A stretch of DNA of 64,000 nt, taken from NCBI RefSeq assembly GCF_012273895.1, contig NC_052117.1:4906406-4970405 (forward strand), written 5' to 3'. A program made the translations under genes and the position numbers. This document shows positions 11,691 through 24,975 of the stretch, in pieces. The notes under the pieces are model-generated. The model saw only the letters and a list, made by a program, of their open reading frames with translations. It had not been told where the DNA came from and did no database searches. How positions within the stretch are numbered: the stretch's first letter is position 1; each line of letters begins with the position of its first letter. The stretch comes from Zerene cesonia (lineage: Eukaryota; Arthropoda; Insecta; Lepidoptera; Pieridae).

Positions 11691-14600
11691 AATAATATTC
11701 ACTACAAATAATATGTAATTATAATATGAGCATCATTAAATACATGTACAGTCTTTAATCTTAACACAATTTATGTAATAATTATTCTGAGTAAATTATC
11801 ATCATTTTCTATAAAAAAACTAAACGCTAGACTTTAATCAAATTCGTGTTAGATACAAAGTTAGCTTTAATTAAAGTGACCTTGTTTCGGATTTCTATAT
11901 AAAAAGTAGGGAGCTAATCACAAGCAAAGGTAAGTTTGACTAGCTCCCTCGCAATCACTGCTTCGTCCACTCTTCATGTTTGTACACTCTTTAGAGATAC
12001 AGATTGCCTGTCAATATACAAAACAAACAACAACAAGGGACAGTAGGATACTCCGCACTGGCAATTTATTTTCTTCATACGTTTTGTGCTCCGTTGTCAC
12101 CTCAAGCGTTGTTGACTTTTTATATTAAGTTTGTGTAAGCGAGGATAGTTTAAGATGTTTACTCAAGTCATGTACGCGTTAACTGAATTGGAAGTTTTCT
12201 AGTTCAGGTACTGTTTGACTCGTTTATTCTGTTAGCTACGAAACACAACGGTAACTTAAACAGAGTTTCACTTCTTACTTTAAAAAGTCTCATATTTTAA
12301 TTGTACATAAAAAGAGCTTTGAATAAAGCGAAATGTGCTCGATCGTACATTAATCAATGCATTGTTTTAACGTTTTAAAAGGCACGTAAATCAGCAAAAC
12401 ATAGACACGTAACAAAGAGATAGGAATTTATTTTAGGAAGGAAAGCACTAAAGCAAAAAAGGTTAGCTACAACTGCACCGTAAAAGTTTCTAGAGTTAAC
12501 TCGGTACCCATAAATAAACCTTCGGTTTTACCCTGGGATTCTCGCCGATTGCAAATTTCGTAACTGTAAGTCGCATAAATTACTGCTCCCGACTGCTAGT
12601 TGGAAAAAAACGAGTGTAGCACTTAGCAGCTTGACTAATCGTTGGTCGGCGATGACAGCCGAGATTCGACTATAACTTGTAAACCACAAGAATTGGCTGG
12701 CTTCACATTCCAGAATTTCGAGAAGTTTCAATTTGCGCAAATGCATTTGATTTGTTGGTGCATGCTGCGAGTTTAAATCTAGTCATGGCATCGGATTTGG
12801 AACTGGTTAGTACTTAACATTTTGAAACAAACATACATTTATAATTCAACAAGACATTGTTTTTCGTAATATCCAAATTTCTGTATTATGCCAATTTTCG
12901 TCTAAAAATTCTATCAGTAAAACTTATAATTATATAAACAATACATACATCCTGAAATCTAGTTATCATTCCAATGATTTTAACTAACTGCACCTACTAT
13001 TTTTTGAATAAAATGTTTATACATTGCAAACTCAACGTATACTAAATGTAATTTGCCGTACTAATTAAAGTCCTACAAACATTAAAACAAACGAAGATCT
13101 TAACACTTAGTGGCTAATCTTATTACCGTCTTGTGTTCCCGTGATATAGAGCCACCATCACAGTGGTGTAGTTACGGTGCGATTCAGTCGTATATCTCGG
13201 AATGCGAGCAGTTCATTTGCTTCACGCCTCATACCCACAGATAAATCACTCGGTGCGTGGAAGGAAATTTTCTACCTTCGAATTACATGTTTGCAAACTG
13301 TGTAATCGATAGAATGTTCTCGAGTTGAATTTCAACGACAATTTACAGTGTTCATTTAGAAAATATGGCATAAGGAAAAACATGAAGAGCTGTAGTTATA
13401 TTATGAATATTGTACGTATGATTTTAATATCTATCTAGTAATGCAATGTAAAAATACTTGTAATTGTTATCTTATAAGTGAATAGGCACTTCTAATCCAA
13501 CAGAATACTACCTAAAATAGTTAACAAACTATTTCAAACGTACGTGCCACATAGGTGTGTAAACAGAAATAATTAAATAACGAAAATAGAATAGAAACCG
13601 TCCGGAACATAAAACAAACAGACAGAGCTATAAGTCGGTTCACATACGGTCCGGCCGCAGTTCCCGAACTTTCTTTGTTGCTACGCTAACTATTGTTTGA
13701 ACCTAAACTTACTGAACGGACACCGAGAAATTGTTGTGTTAGTTTCGCAAAGGAAAACATTTTCCCAGCTTAGGCAAATTGTTGCAGCGCCGATACATAT
13801 TTTATATGTTAATGTGAGTTTAATTGCTGTTGTGTTATTCTTCAGTGACACTCAGTATCGGAATTATGAGCCGTTTTGTTTGTTGTTTGCGTTTTACTTG
13901 TTAGCAAACGTTAAGTGTTTTGAAGTAGTGTTGTGGTTTTGAATATTGTATAACGCTTAAAATTTACAATCTAGAATACTGAGTAACGTTACCGTCGGTT
14001 AATTATTTAACTGTCTGCGTAACGCTTTGACTTTTTGTGCTGATTTTTTCAAAATAAAAATGTTCAAAAGGAATTTTTTCTTCACACCATTTAACGAACT
14101 AAAACCTAAAGACTATTATAAATTATATTTAAGGTTTTAGTCGGTGCGCCTGGTAACAATCATATTCAAAAAATGAAAATAAAAATAGCACAATAAAACC
14201 TCACATCTTCCAAAAAAAAAACAAGGTGGAGTGATGGGATTTGTAACCAGAAGGATTATATAGATTATATTTATACATATTACCCCTATTCTTGTTTGAT
14301 CAATATAATAGTCCCTTAAAATGCTTTCATTTATATTAATTAGGTAAACCTTGAGCCCACAATTAAGTTAATGAGAGGTATCAAACATAGCACATATTCG
14401 AGGGAGGGCGAACTTCCTATGTCCTTGCATCAGCATTTTCATTTATATATGGAACTATTGGTATGAAACGATCCATTAATATATGTGACTAGCAAGTCAT
14501 GAGGAAGGAATGTCTCTAATAGAAAGGTGAAGGAAATTAATCGTGGGTAATAAAAGACACGATTCTTGTATTATAACGCCGATAAATTCTTTATTTTTCG

Positions 14601-15989
14601 TGTTTTTTAGTATGCGGAAATACAATTTAACGATTTAACGTTAAAAAAACGCTAAAATAAGTATTTGATAAATGCTAATATCTTCAATTTGTGTGCTGAG
14701 CTGTTTAATCCTTAATAAAAGAACCACGTTCTCCTTATAATTCATTTCCTCTATCATCATTTGTGCAATATTGAAAAAGTTGAAACATAAATATTTCGGT
14801 AGGTACTTATAACAATACATCACAGACGGATTACTAGGAAATTATAACTTTGTTCAAATAACCATCGTACATAACGACCAGTTCAGAACATCTGAGACTA
14901 GCCGCGGTACCACACAAGATTTTACACTGTTACGGAGTTTTGTTAATAGTTGCAAGGTAAATATTGGGGTTAGTTTTAGTAAGTGTGAATAACACCTTTA
15001 TCTTGTAATTTAATTGGCCATAAATAATTTTAACTCACCTATTCACATATGAATCTGAAAACATTATAGTAAACATTTCGTTCGATATGGACGAAAACAT
15101 AAAACTGCTATGTCCTCTTTATATTCATAAAAAATGTGTAAAGTCTTGATTATTATTCTATTAATTTTTTAAAAAGTTAATTGGAGTAGAATTTAATAGT
15201 GACAATAATTGTAGTGCTGATGACGAAGGGGCGGTTAAGACTAAATGCGGCGCAACCCTGGCAGCATAAAAATATTTTGTTTCTTCTAATTGCGCGAAGT
15301 GCCTGCTTAGCTACTTTCACGCAAGTCATTGTTTTCGGCATGCCAACGTTCGAGGTAATAGGAATATTTTCGGATGGCAACCCCGCTGAATTTCGTGACT
15401 TTGTAAAAACGGCAACAAGCGGTTGAAGGGCCTTGTTTGTTTTACGTTCTTTACTTTCCTTCTCGAGTTTAATAACGTTATTGAGAGGAAAATAATTAAT
15501 ATCTTTAAAATTTTAAGAATTGCTTCATTTGTTTTTAAGTTCGGATATAAATGCGGAAAAGCAATTCAATCACCTTTAGGCACCATTTCATTATCATTAA
15601 TGAAAGTAGAACGACCAATATTAATCTAAAGCTGAAGGTTAATATTTTATAACAAATTAAACGTTTATTTCTCGAATTGAAAAGGCCCGACAAACATAAA
15701 GCCGATCTCGATCTGCACAGCTACCCTACAGAAACAATCATTCAAATAGGCTGTTCATATTGAATATTAATCGCCATTTTCACTGAAGAATAGGAATAAT
15801 CTGAAGCGGCCCAGAGGCGGAGAGAATTTCTGTAATTCAAAATTGGAAATTCTATTCCTGCGTTACGGATAAGTAAACGATCTTATAAAAGCATACAAAG
15901 GCAAAACTCCGTTTACTTTAAAAGACGTTTATGTAAATTTGGAATGTAAAGATTCAGTACTTCGAAGTAATCCACTGTATTTTGCTGGT

Positions 15990-16260
15990 ACAGCGGTCTC
16001 GACAATGAAGCCTAGGTATTCCGCAATTTATTAGCCTTGCAAATTTCGAAGTCGCACCCCTGTATGAAATAAAGCGGCCGCGAAAGCCTTCCACCGGCCA
16101 CCCGCGCCGAGTATTACACCCCTGTTTTAGCTCTAATTAAAAACCCATCAAAGAGTTTTCAGTCATTAATCATGAAACTGTTAACAGTGAATGCCGACTT
16201 CCCGCAAGTCCGAGAGTTAAAAAGGAGGATTGGGTTATTAGCGGAATAGCTAAAAAATTC
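15990..16260. promoter_or_regulatory. GC-richer single-copy island
   Basis: The segment includes gcggccgcgaaagccttcc and ccggccacccgcgccgag, followed by TAATTA and ATTAATCATG homeodomain-like cores. No open frame or splice pair is convincing. A cis-regulatory element is inferred from composition only. Confidence 0.2.
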
Positions 16261-17684
16261 AGAGATAGCGGGGTGCCAATCCGCTTGCAATAAAAAATAC
16301 AGATTTTGCCGTTTTATAATGCGGTGGAATCTTAAGTTGCTTCTAGCGGTTTAAAGGATTGAGAACCCTTCGTTTTGAAATACCAAGAATAATACTCGCG
16401 ATATTTCTAAACCTCGTAATTGACCGCAGCGTTTGAGCCACATTTTTCATTTTCATTAATGAAAACGGACGGAATTAAGAAATTGTATTTACATTTAGAT
16501 GTTTAAGAGGAATTAAAAGAAAACCTTGATAAAAGTGGATTAAAAGCGATTAGTAGATGTTAGGTATATTCTTTTGTGTTTGCAATAATTCAGCAGAACA
16601 AATTGATCATCCAATTACATTAACATTAGTTAAGAATTATACTTAAAAGGTTTCATTTGTTAGTACCTACTTGTTAATAACCTTGTACAATAAATATCTT
16701 ACATGGTTTTACTATTGGTATTTACGTGTTGATTATTTAAAACTGAAATATGTAGCATTTAATGATATATGACTACATTTTCGTTAAAAAAAAATACATT
16801 TCTACAATGGAATTTCCTTTAAATTTGCGGAGTAATTAAAGCATCAAAAATCATTTATAAACTGTAAATAGAGCACGATATTGCATTTCGCAACGAGGAC
16901 ATCACTTCGAACATCTACAGAATAAATAAATAATATAAAAAATTAAATAAAACATCCGCTTGGATTAAATAATTTTGTACTCACTAAGAAAAAAACTGTG
17001 TGGGAGGTTAAATATACAATTTTTGGACTTTTTCGTTTATTTTATAATGTTATAATTGCCATTTCACTCATTAGGTTAACTACATTCGATATGGGTTAAA
17101 GTTTTTTGTTATCTAAATAATAGTTACGGAATAATGGCCGGTGCATATTGAACGATTACATCCCCTATAAAATTGTTCAAACTGCTTTATTTCAACTGTT
17201 ACAAAATTTGCATTAAACCTCATGTATTAGGTTACACTTATACATTAATGAAGTAACACGTAATTGTATACATATGTAGCTGGTTGGTAGAAAGCCATAA
17301 TAATTAAGATTTATATATGACACCTTCTTAATGATAAAGAAACGTTTAAGGAAGCCGGCGCTTATTTATGGTTATTACCATGTCACCAGTTGTATGGGAA
17401 GTAAAGCGAATCAGAAACATGCAAATTTATGTGCCTCTCCTTCTCCATGTGGTAGACACATTTTGTTTTTCATTTAAAATAAACAATTTTTTTTTTTTTT
17501 GTAATGAATTATAAGATATCACGCGATATTCTAAAGCTATTGGTGTCTGAACGTTCGAGAAGAAAAACTTATGTAACAATAACGTTGAGATTATTTGATT
17601 GATATTTAAAGTAGAATTAGGATAAGACAACTTGTTAAAAAACCCACTTTTTGGTGAAATCAGACAAAAAAAGTAAAGGTTAAA

Positions 17685-17745
17685 CTAAAAAAGGTTTTAT
17701 TACGTTCTATTTTTAAGAATAGAACTTTTAGTTCATCTTTTTTAG
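17685..17745. repeat. Imperfect 60-base hairpin
   Basis: The ends pair as ctaaaaaag / cttttttag and the inner part as gttctatt / aatagaac, with an unpaired middle section and a 6-base loop. It is AT-rich and could fold as an RNA hairpin. Chance is possible in this composition. Confidence 0.3.
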
Positions 17746-20700
17746 ATTCCTTCTACATCTATAAAATGAAAATTACGTTACAAAAGACAACGTAAATCCA
17801 GGAAAACGGCACACCAATAAAAGAGACGATACAATTAAACGCGCTATAAATGAAAGGTCGCAAATAGCTTGTAGGTCTGTCAGCTGTGATCGTGTTAATT
17901 CGATGTTCAAGCCAATTGGATGTCACACGATTATCTAAACAATCTGCTGTCTAACCACTACACGTTGGCAACGTAAACAAGTGTTTATTGTATGAGTTTT
18001 GCATTGCCTGTTTGTACTAATTCTGTTGGAAGTTCGTGTCTGTGTTCCTATCTAGTGCTAATGAACCAAATATTGGTTGTTTTAGATATGTTTGTTGAGA
18101 GGGAATAAAGACGTACGTTTCCAAAATATGAGAGCGAAAAAGCTAGAATAAACTATTGGAGATCTAATAGATAGGTATCTATAATCTAATCTAATAAAAT
18201 TAAAAGAGGAAGGCTTTGTTTTAAACTACTAGTATATATAGTACTATTCAAACATTCTTTCACTAGTAGAAAGCTCTATCAATTATAGGAAAAATCTGAA
18301 ATATTTAAGTATATTATTATATATACAGTATGAAAAATAATTAAAATATTATACATTTTACATATAAAAATTATATTATTAAAGGTCCAGTATTGAACCA
18401 AAATTTTAGTATAAACAATGGTCACACAGACGCTCTGTATACAATATCAATAATAAGATAAAGGAAATGATTGTTTCTGAATCTATTCTGTCTTTGATAA
18501 TCGATATCAATTGCGATTCGAATATCGAGTGGTGTTAAGGGTACTCGATTGGTTGGTACGTTCGCACGTTTCAGTGTAGTGCCTACTCGTGCAATCGCCG
18601 TCCAAAGCAGACATCTAGTCTATATCGGATTGGTTAATTGAGAACCTTTCATCCGAAACGTATTAGATGACATGTGAATCACGCTTATGTATGACCGAAT
18701 TTGAGACGTATAAATAGGTAGCGCTATGTGTCACAAGAATTAGCGTGCTGAAAGCACGAATGAATGGGATCAAAGAAAAGATTTAATATGAGGTTGTATG
18801 TTGTTGTTTATGTCAAGTATTTTACACGATTGAAGCCAATGGCTTTATATGCAAAAGACTTTAAATAAGTATATTGTGTTGCCTACTATATTTGTGTTTT
18901 ATTACTTTTTTATTCATGTAGACTTTTAGATAGATAAAATGCGACTAGCTAGTATTTTTGAAACATTTTCCAATCTTAATCATACGTATTTTACAAAAAA
19001 TAAGTATTTATTCATACTTTTCACACCTGTATTGTAACTTCTGTACATTAAATATATTTATTTACTGATGATTGATTGATAGTGTTTTTTTTGTTTGTCT
19101 TATTGTCTGGTTTCACTAGATACGACTTTAAATATAAAATTGATGTTTCTAAATACTATGCTAAACTGTACAATAAATAAGTAGCTGACGAGATCAACGT
19201 ATCATTCAACAATTCATAATCTCTTCTTTGCAAATTGCCAAAATACAAAATTCCATGCGATCGAAGCCGGCGCCGGAAAGCTAAAGTACTATTATAATTA
19301 TATGCACCACATACAATAACTTCATAATACGTGCAATGGGAAAAAACATTTTTGCTATAACAAAATATTTGTACGCACAAACCCCACTCATTTTATACAC
19401 AAAGAACAGCTCGATTATTCGATTACCAAATGCTAATGAAAAATTGACACATTACACAATAGTAAAGGGAAATAAAGCTATACAATGAGAAATGAACTTT
19501 ACAAAGGCAAACCAATAACGTTAACGCAGTTTATAGTTATAGTATCGTGATCCCAAGCCAATTACGTTATTCGAGGGAACAGAGTAAAAAAAATAACAAT
19601 AAAGTAATATAATTTAGGAGCAACGGCGGGTGAAGTCGTTACCTATTTGCCGGGGGACATGGCTAATTTAATGAATTTTTCTGTTCAATTTCGATATTAT
19701 TGAAAACAATTGTCACAAAACAATATTACTCGGTATTTGCAATGCATATTCAATGAAATGAACAAAAAACAACTTTATTAACACATACACTTGTAAAGTC
19801 TTATATGCTAAGTATGTTATATATGCTGTGGTATATAAATTACAATATTTTGATCTTTTATATAATTTTATAAAGGAACAGTTTGTAAAAATGACTTTTG
19901 AAAGAAAATTAAAGAAATTAATATTAAGTATCAGTAAAACGATTAACGGAATCTTTAAGAAAATCATAAAAATCAATGTAACGACAGAGAATATTCAAAA
20001 CATGTTTTTATATAGAAAAACAATCTAATCGATAAATTCATAACAATTTCCATAACAAATTTATTCTTTGAAAGCAGCTTTAATTTGTGTTTCAAATACT
20101 TGAATGTTATTTAAACTTGTTACCTTAATTACTTCACAAAGATGAAACTGATGATTGGAGAGTAGCGTTTAGTCGCAATTTGTAAACTTTTATTAAAATA
20201 ATTAAGATATGACAAGGATCGCGAACATTATGAGCCTCAAGGCGCACCTGGTAAAGGCAGTCCATAATTAATTTCGAGACAAAGCGTCTTGAATTATTTT
20301 GGCTTATTGTACTATCAAATTCCATGATATTGCCAATGTTCATGAGTTGGCTCCAATAATGGATGTAAAACCTTGCGATATTGTCGTGTATACGAAAAAC
20401 TGTTAACTTTCCTTTTGCAATGTCATTAGGGAAACGGCGATCATTAATTTATAATACCCTGCTTTGCTATCGACGTATTTAAATCGGTAATCCGAAGGTT
20501 TGTTTTATAGCGGCAATATTCTTTAATTTATGTGAAGTTAAATTTTTAATAATTGTAGATAAGTCAAGCGCTTTGAAAAGGTCTTTTTATTATTAATCTT
20601 TCAATATTAAAAGCGTTAAACAAAATTAGTTCTTGTAGTGACGAAATTATTTATTACTTGTTAAGGTATTTCCATGAGATTTTTTTTTAATTTAATCGAA

Positions 20701-22040
20701 AGTTTATGAAATATCTATTGACGTGAACCGATAATTAGAGTATGAACTTTGTGAATGATTGATTCAGTCAATTTTCTTTCACGAAAGGCTTTATTTATTA
20801 AAATTAATATTTATGTAAACAATAAGAAAGAAAAGCTGCTACTGCTGAAGCTTTACATTTAAATATATATTTAAAACTGAATCAATTTAGGAGTGCTTTA
20901 ATATTAGTTGTCTATTTGAGTATTGTATTAATGTATAAATATTACATGGTACAATATTTTGGTAAAATGTAGTTGTTTTCTTCAAATTACTCTATAGCCT
21001 ACTTACACATTTTAAAGAACGATAAACTTTTGTAAATGCACATACGTTAGAATACATTGTGATAAATTAAGCGCCAGATTCTTAAAGTTTGTATTGAGGT
21101 TTCTCTCTAATTGTGTGGTAGCTCCCGGTGTCGGTTCCGATAAAAAATATTGAAAGAAAATCATCGTTAATGTTTTGGTCGCAAGTGTCAATAGTAACGC
21201 GACCGTCGCCGTGTTGGGTTACGAAAATAAACTAAAGGCGTATAAGTGGCAAAACAAAAAGCGCGATCCAGAGCGGGTATCGAATTACCTTTGACGTGTG
21301 GATTGCATTCGAATAGACTGTATTGATCGACCGCGTGCTTTGTCCCGATGTGTGAATATTGAAGGGTTTGGATTTCTGTTCGATGTATTGTGACGTGCCG
21401 GTACAAATGATTATCGATCGATCGATTTTTGGTATAACGGAGAATGTATATTCGCTGCAGTGTCATTCGAGAGTTGAAGACGTTATATATATTAAATTAA
21501 TAATTTATGTTAAAATCATACTACGATTACTGCTTACTGTGTATAAATGAGGTTCTGTAGGTATATAGTTTGATTACATTTGTTTGAGATTTATGGTGTG
21601 ATCAATAATAAATTGATGTTCAGAACTTAAAATATTATGCGAAAAAAGTGGTCCAGATAATGCAATTCACTTAAATAAAAGCGCGTCTTAAGAATAAAAA
21701 CTATTAATTCGATTATGTACTAAGCATTGATATAAACCTTTGTGTAATAAATAAGTGGTCACTGGAAAAGCCAAGCCAAGCCTTGCCAAAATGAAGTATT
21801 TCGTTTGAGTTCCCGGCGGAATCGGACCCGCGCTTCTGATTTTAAATGCAAATTCCTCCAACAACAAACCGAAGGAAACTGCCAGTTATTTTGTGTTATT
21901 CTCACAATATCGGTAAGGAAATATTATAAACATTCTAGTAGGCGCTCTAAATTTACAAAGGTCGATATATTTGAATGAAATATTTTTAAAATATTTTACA
22001 TTTATCACTGCTTTATCATTTCAATGCTTATAGTTCCTGG

Positions 22041-22068
22041 ATATATATATATATTTATATATATATAT
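22041..22068. repeat. AT dinucleotide microsatellite
   Basis: Two runs of (AT)n are split by one TTT interruption, directly before the interspersed repeat that starts at 22069. That family is often bordered by AT-rich simple repeats. Confidence 0.8.
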
Positions 22069-22254
22069 ACTAGCTGCGCCCCGCGGTTTCACCCGCGTAA
22101 GTCCGTATCCCGTAGGAATATCGGGATAAAAAAATAGATGTTGGCCGATTCTCAGACCTACCCAATATGCTTACCAAATTTCAGAGGAATCGGTCAAGCC
22201 GTTTCGGAGGAGTATGGCAACGAAAACTGTGACACGAGAATTTTATATATATAG
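22069..22254 (+). repeat. Lepidopteran interspersed repeat (ACTAGCTGCGCCCCGCGG family)
   Basis: This is the best-preserved head in the window. ACTAGCTGCGCCCCGCGG is followed by ACCCGCGTAAGTCCGTATCC. The middle carries TTACCAAATTTCAGAGGAAT and CAAGCCGTTTCGGAGGAGTA. The tail is AATTTTATATATATAGAT. It is non-coding. The head matches the copy at 5131, but the middle differs, so they are subfamilies or recombinants. Confidence 0.85.
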
Positions 22255-24662
22255 ATATATACATATGAATTTAAGATAACTAAAATGAAGAGTTGTATGT
22301 TTTTATTATTATAAGCACGTTTTATATTTTTGCAATTCATAGCTTTAATTGGTTGTAGATAGATGGCGCTGAAAAGTCAGCTTAGAAACTATTTATTAAA
22401 AGATTGAACCTAACGTTTATTGGATATAAACTTGTGGCTTAATATTTTGATGGATGAAAAATGCATCAGTACACTTTTCTTACTTTCTAACTTATATTAA
22501 AACCATCTCCTTTTGAATACTTACACATTATTAAAAAAATTAAGCCAAATAATCATAATGCTCCTCTTCATAAAGCACTAACTATCCTGACACATTTCTT
22601 ATATTTAGCATAAAATTAGAACCGTATGCATTTCAATTAAGGACATTAAGTGTTGGAGCGAATAGGTATGTCTGTGATAAAACGTACATCTTTGTAGAAT
22701 CTAAATTTTAAAATAATTTTATTTACTAGTCCCTCAAAAGCAGCGCGGTTTTTAAAGTGAAATAGAATTAACAATGCAAATGCTACTACAGGAGCGTTGT
22801 GTAAAATGTAAAATACATTGTCCGCTTTCAGTAAGACATTCAGCTTGAATTAAAACGAAACGGTCTACTTTAACTCACCTATATGGAAATTTAAGACATT
22901 TGATACGGGTCTATTAACATTTTTACGTTCCTAACACAACTTAAGTTTCTATTAAAAGGAATTTCGAAGTTACGTGTAATGGTTTACTTATATAAACTGA
23001 CCGGCATCTAGACATAGGTAAAGCTGTGTTTATATTATGGTTGTTTAAATCTACGATATTGTTTTATCGTGATTTTTTTTGTGTTATCAATAAAAAACAT
23101 TTAAGCTAATTTGTTAATAAAGCTCATAATTAAATATATTTAGAATAGTAAGTAGTACAAAAAACGCAAAAGATGTCGTGGTGAACATATTCATAACAAC
23201 TAAGATTTCGACTAAATGCAATAAGCAATGTAGAAAGCAATCTGCACTGAGGTTAAACAAGTAGCTTATTCAATTCTTGTTCAGATCTGCACAAAGACTG
23301 GAATAGCAAGAATTTTGAAGCCTTTTAGCTATCGTCCAAGACGTCAGAACTGTGATGAGTATTTTACAGTCGGAATTTGAACCTCTTTGCTACCACAATT
23401 GTTTTAAAGCGAACAAAGAAGCTGCGTTATGAAGTTAATGTGGTCGGGCTTATGGCTCCGAAGAGGGAAGTATGGATAGAATTTAATTTGGTGTTTTAAA
23501 CTGTTAACGAATTTAATATTGCTGTGATGTAATTGTGTAATCTTTCTTTTGTGTATATTGTATTGTAAGGGATTTTTAATTTGAAAGACTACTAAAATAG
23601 TATGCACTTTCTTGGACAGCTGTACTAATTTTAAAGGGTATTTTTTCCCGCTACTTGAATAGACGTAGGCTATTAATACGAGTGGCTTGCGAAGCCAACG
23701 AGGTTGAGGGTTAAGGCGTCAATTATTTTTTGTTTTATTACTTATATTTCTTATGGTTCTCCTTTATTTTCTAAACTATTCTATATAAGAAATCAACAAG
23801 GAATAATCTCGTTTTAGGTTAATCAATGATTGAATTATGACAGACGAAGAACAGGAGTTGTTTTAGATAATAGTTAGAAGATCTTATAATATTGTGAATT
23901 AGGCATTTAAAGCTAAATAACAACAATGTATTGCCATTGCCATTATTGTAATAATAATCTTAGTAAAATAACCTAATAATACCAATATGCACTCTCAATT
24001 AGTATCTTCTTATTCTTTACGCCCAAAAATAAAAATATTCTTCTATAGCTATTATAGTAAACTCACGGCAATACATTTATCAGTAACACAACGTTAATCA
24101 TATCAACATATATTAACGAATTTCAATGATTGTAATTTAGCTTTAAAAAGCTTGTTATTCATAAACAGATTAAACATTCATGTAATGAGATAAATTGTGA
24201 TTCAATAACGCACTTATGTTTGCGTATGTTAAATCAAAATAATTATATTAATTAATTTGCGAAGATAATTCGTATGAACCGGACTTATTTGTCGTAATTT
24301 TGCTTGCGGCGTGTGATTGTTTCACTGGTTTAATGAATCGAATTGAGTTGCGAGTTATCGAGCATTTGTGCATTTACGCAATTCGAAAATAATGTCCCGC
24401 GTGTCTAATATTTGATTTGACAAATTTAATTTATTTGATAGTCATTCCATCTAATATAGATGCATTTATTTTATATTGTGTAAGTATACTAGATAATAAT
24501 GGCATCTATGCTACAGTGGTTATTGCAAGCATTGAATCAATTTGCCTACTAGACCTTCAGCACCATGGATACTTATCTAATGGATTTACTTGAAATTTGT
24601 TGTCAAAATAAATTCTACAAAACAAAAAGATGTATGTATCGAAGCAATCATTACTGAATTTT
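22255..24662. other. Non-coding AT-rich stretch
   Basis: I see no exon, RNA gene or clear repeat here. A minus-strand GTGAGT donor-like string near 22880 has no supporting exon. Confidence 0.5.
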
Positions 24663-24671
24663 AAATTTTGC

Positions 24672-24966
24672 GTCATCATCATCAGCCCATACATGTTCCC
24701 ACTGCTGGGACACAGGCGTCCTATAAGGGTTCAAGCCATAATCCACTACGCTGGCTAAGTGCGGGTTGGCAGATGTCACATGTCATCGAACTTTTGATTC
24801 TTGGACATGTCGGTTTCCTCACGATGTTTTCCTTCACCGTTTTAAGCAGTGGTGATGTTATCCACATGTGCAGATAAATTGAAAAATCAATTTATTTCCT
24901 GCGAGCTCGCCCGATCTCGAACTCCGACTTATCGATTTTGAAGTCCGAGGTTCTCACCATTGAGCC
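24672..24966 (-). mobile_element. tRNA-derived SINE (Metulj-like), near full length
   Basis: Read on the minus strand it begins with a Pol III A box (TGGCTCAATGG) and carries a B box (GTTCGAGATC) about 40 bases later. The body shares TGAAGGAAAACATCGTGAGG and CCCAGCAGTGGGAACAT with the copies at 52838 and 49032, and the 3' end is a short (GAT)n tail. The 9-bp sequence aaattttgc at 24663-24671 and 24967-24975 is a target-site duplication. Compared with the 52.8 kb copy, this one keeps the segment around GCCAGCGTAGTGGATTATGG. The frame across it is not a gene. Confidence 0.9.
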
Positions 24967-24975
24967 AAATTTTGC

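Larger units (their letters stand above)
11691..22068. other. Non-coding stretch
   Basis: No supported gene. An 8-bp inverted pair (gggagcta / tagctccc) flanks an AAAG|GTAAGT-like string near 11930. GC-richer islands lie at about 12530-12740, 13640-13780, 15200-15430 and 15990-16260. The 13640-13780 segment could be a first exon or promoter, but no splice site fixes it. An octamer-like ATGCAAAT lies at 21846-21853, next to a GC-richer patch. The hairpin at 17685-17745 and the AT microsatellite at 22041-22068 are listed separately. Confidence 0.4.

Noticed and set aside
15177..15426. Opposed open frames on both strands in a GC-richer patch
   Set aside because: Open reading on both strands fits reduced stop-codon density in a GC-richer island better than a gene.
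24668..24877. 69-codon plus-strand frame
   Set aside because: It lies inside the SINE. The same applies to the frames at 52872-53184.
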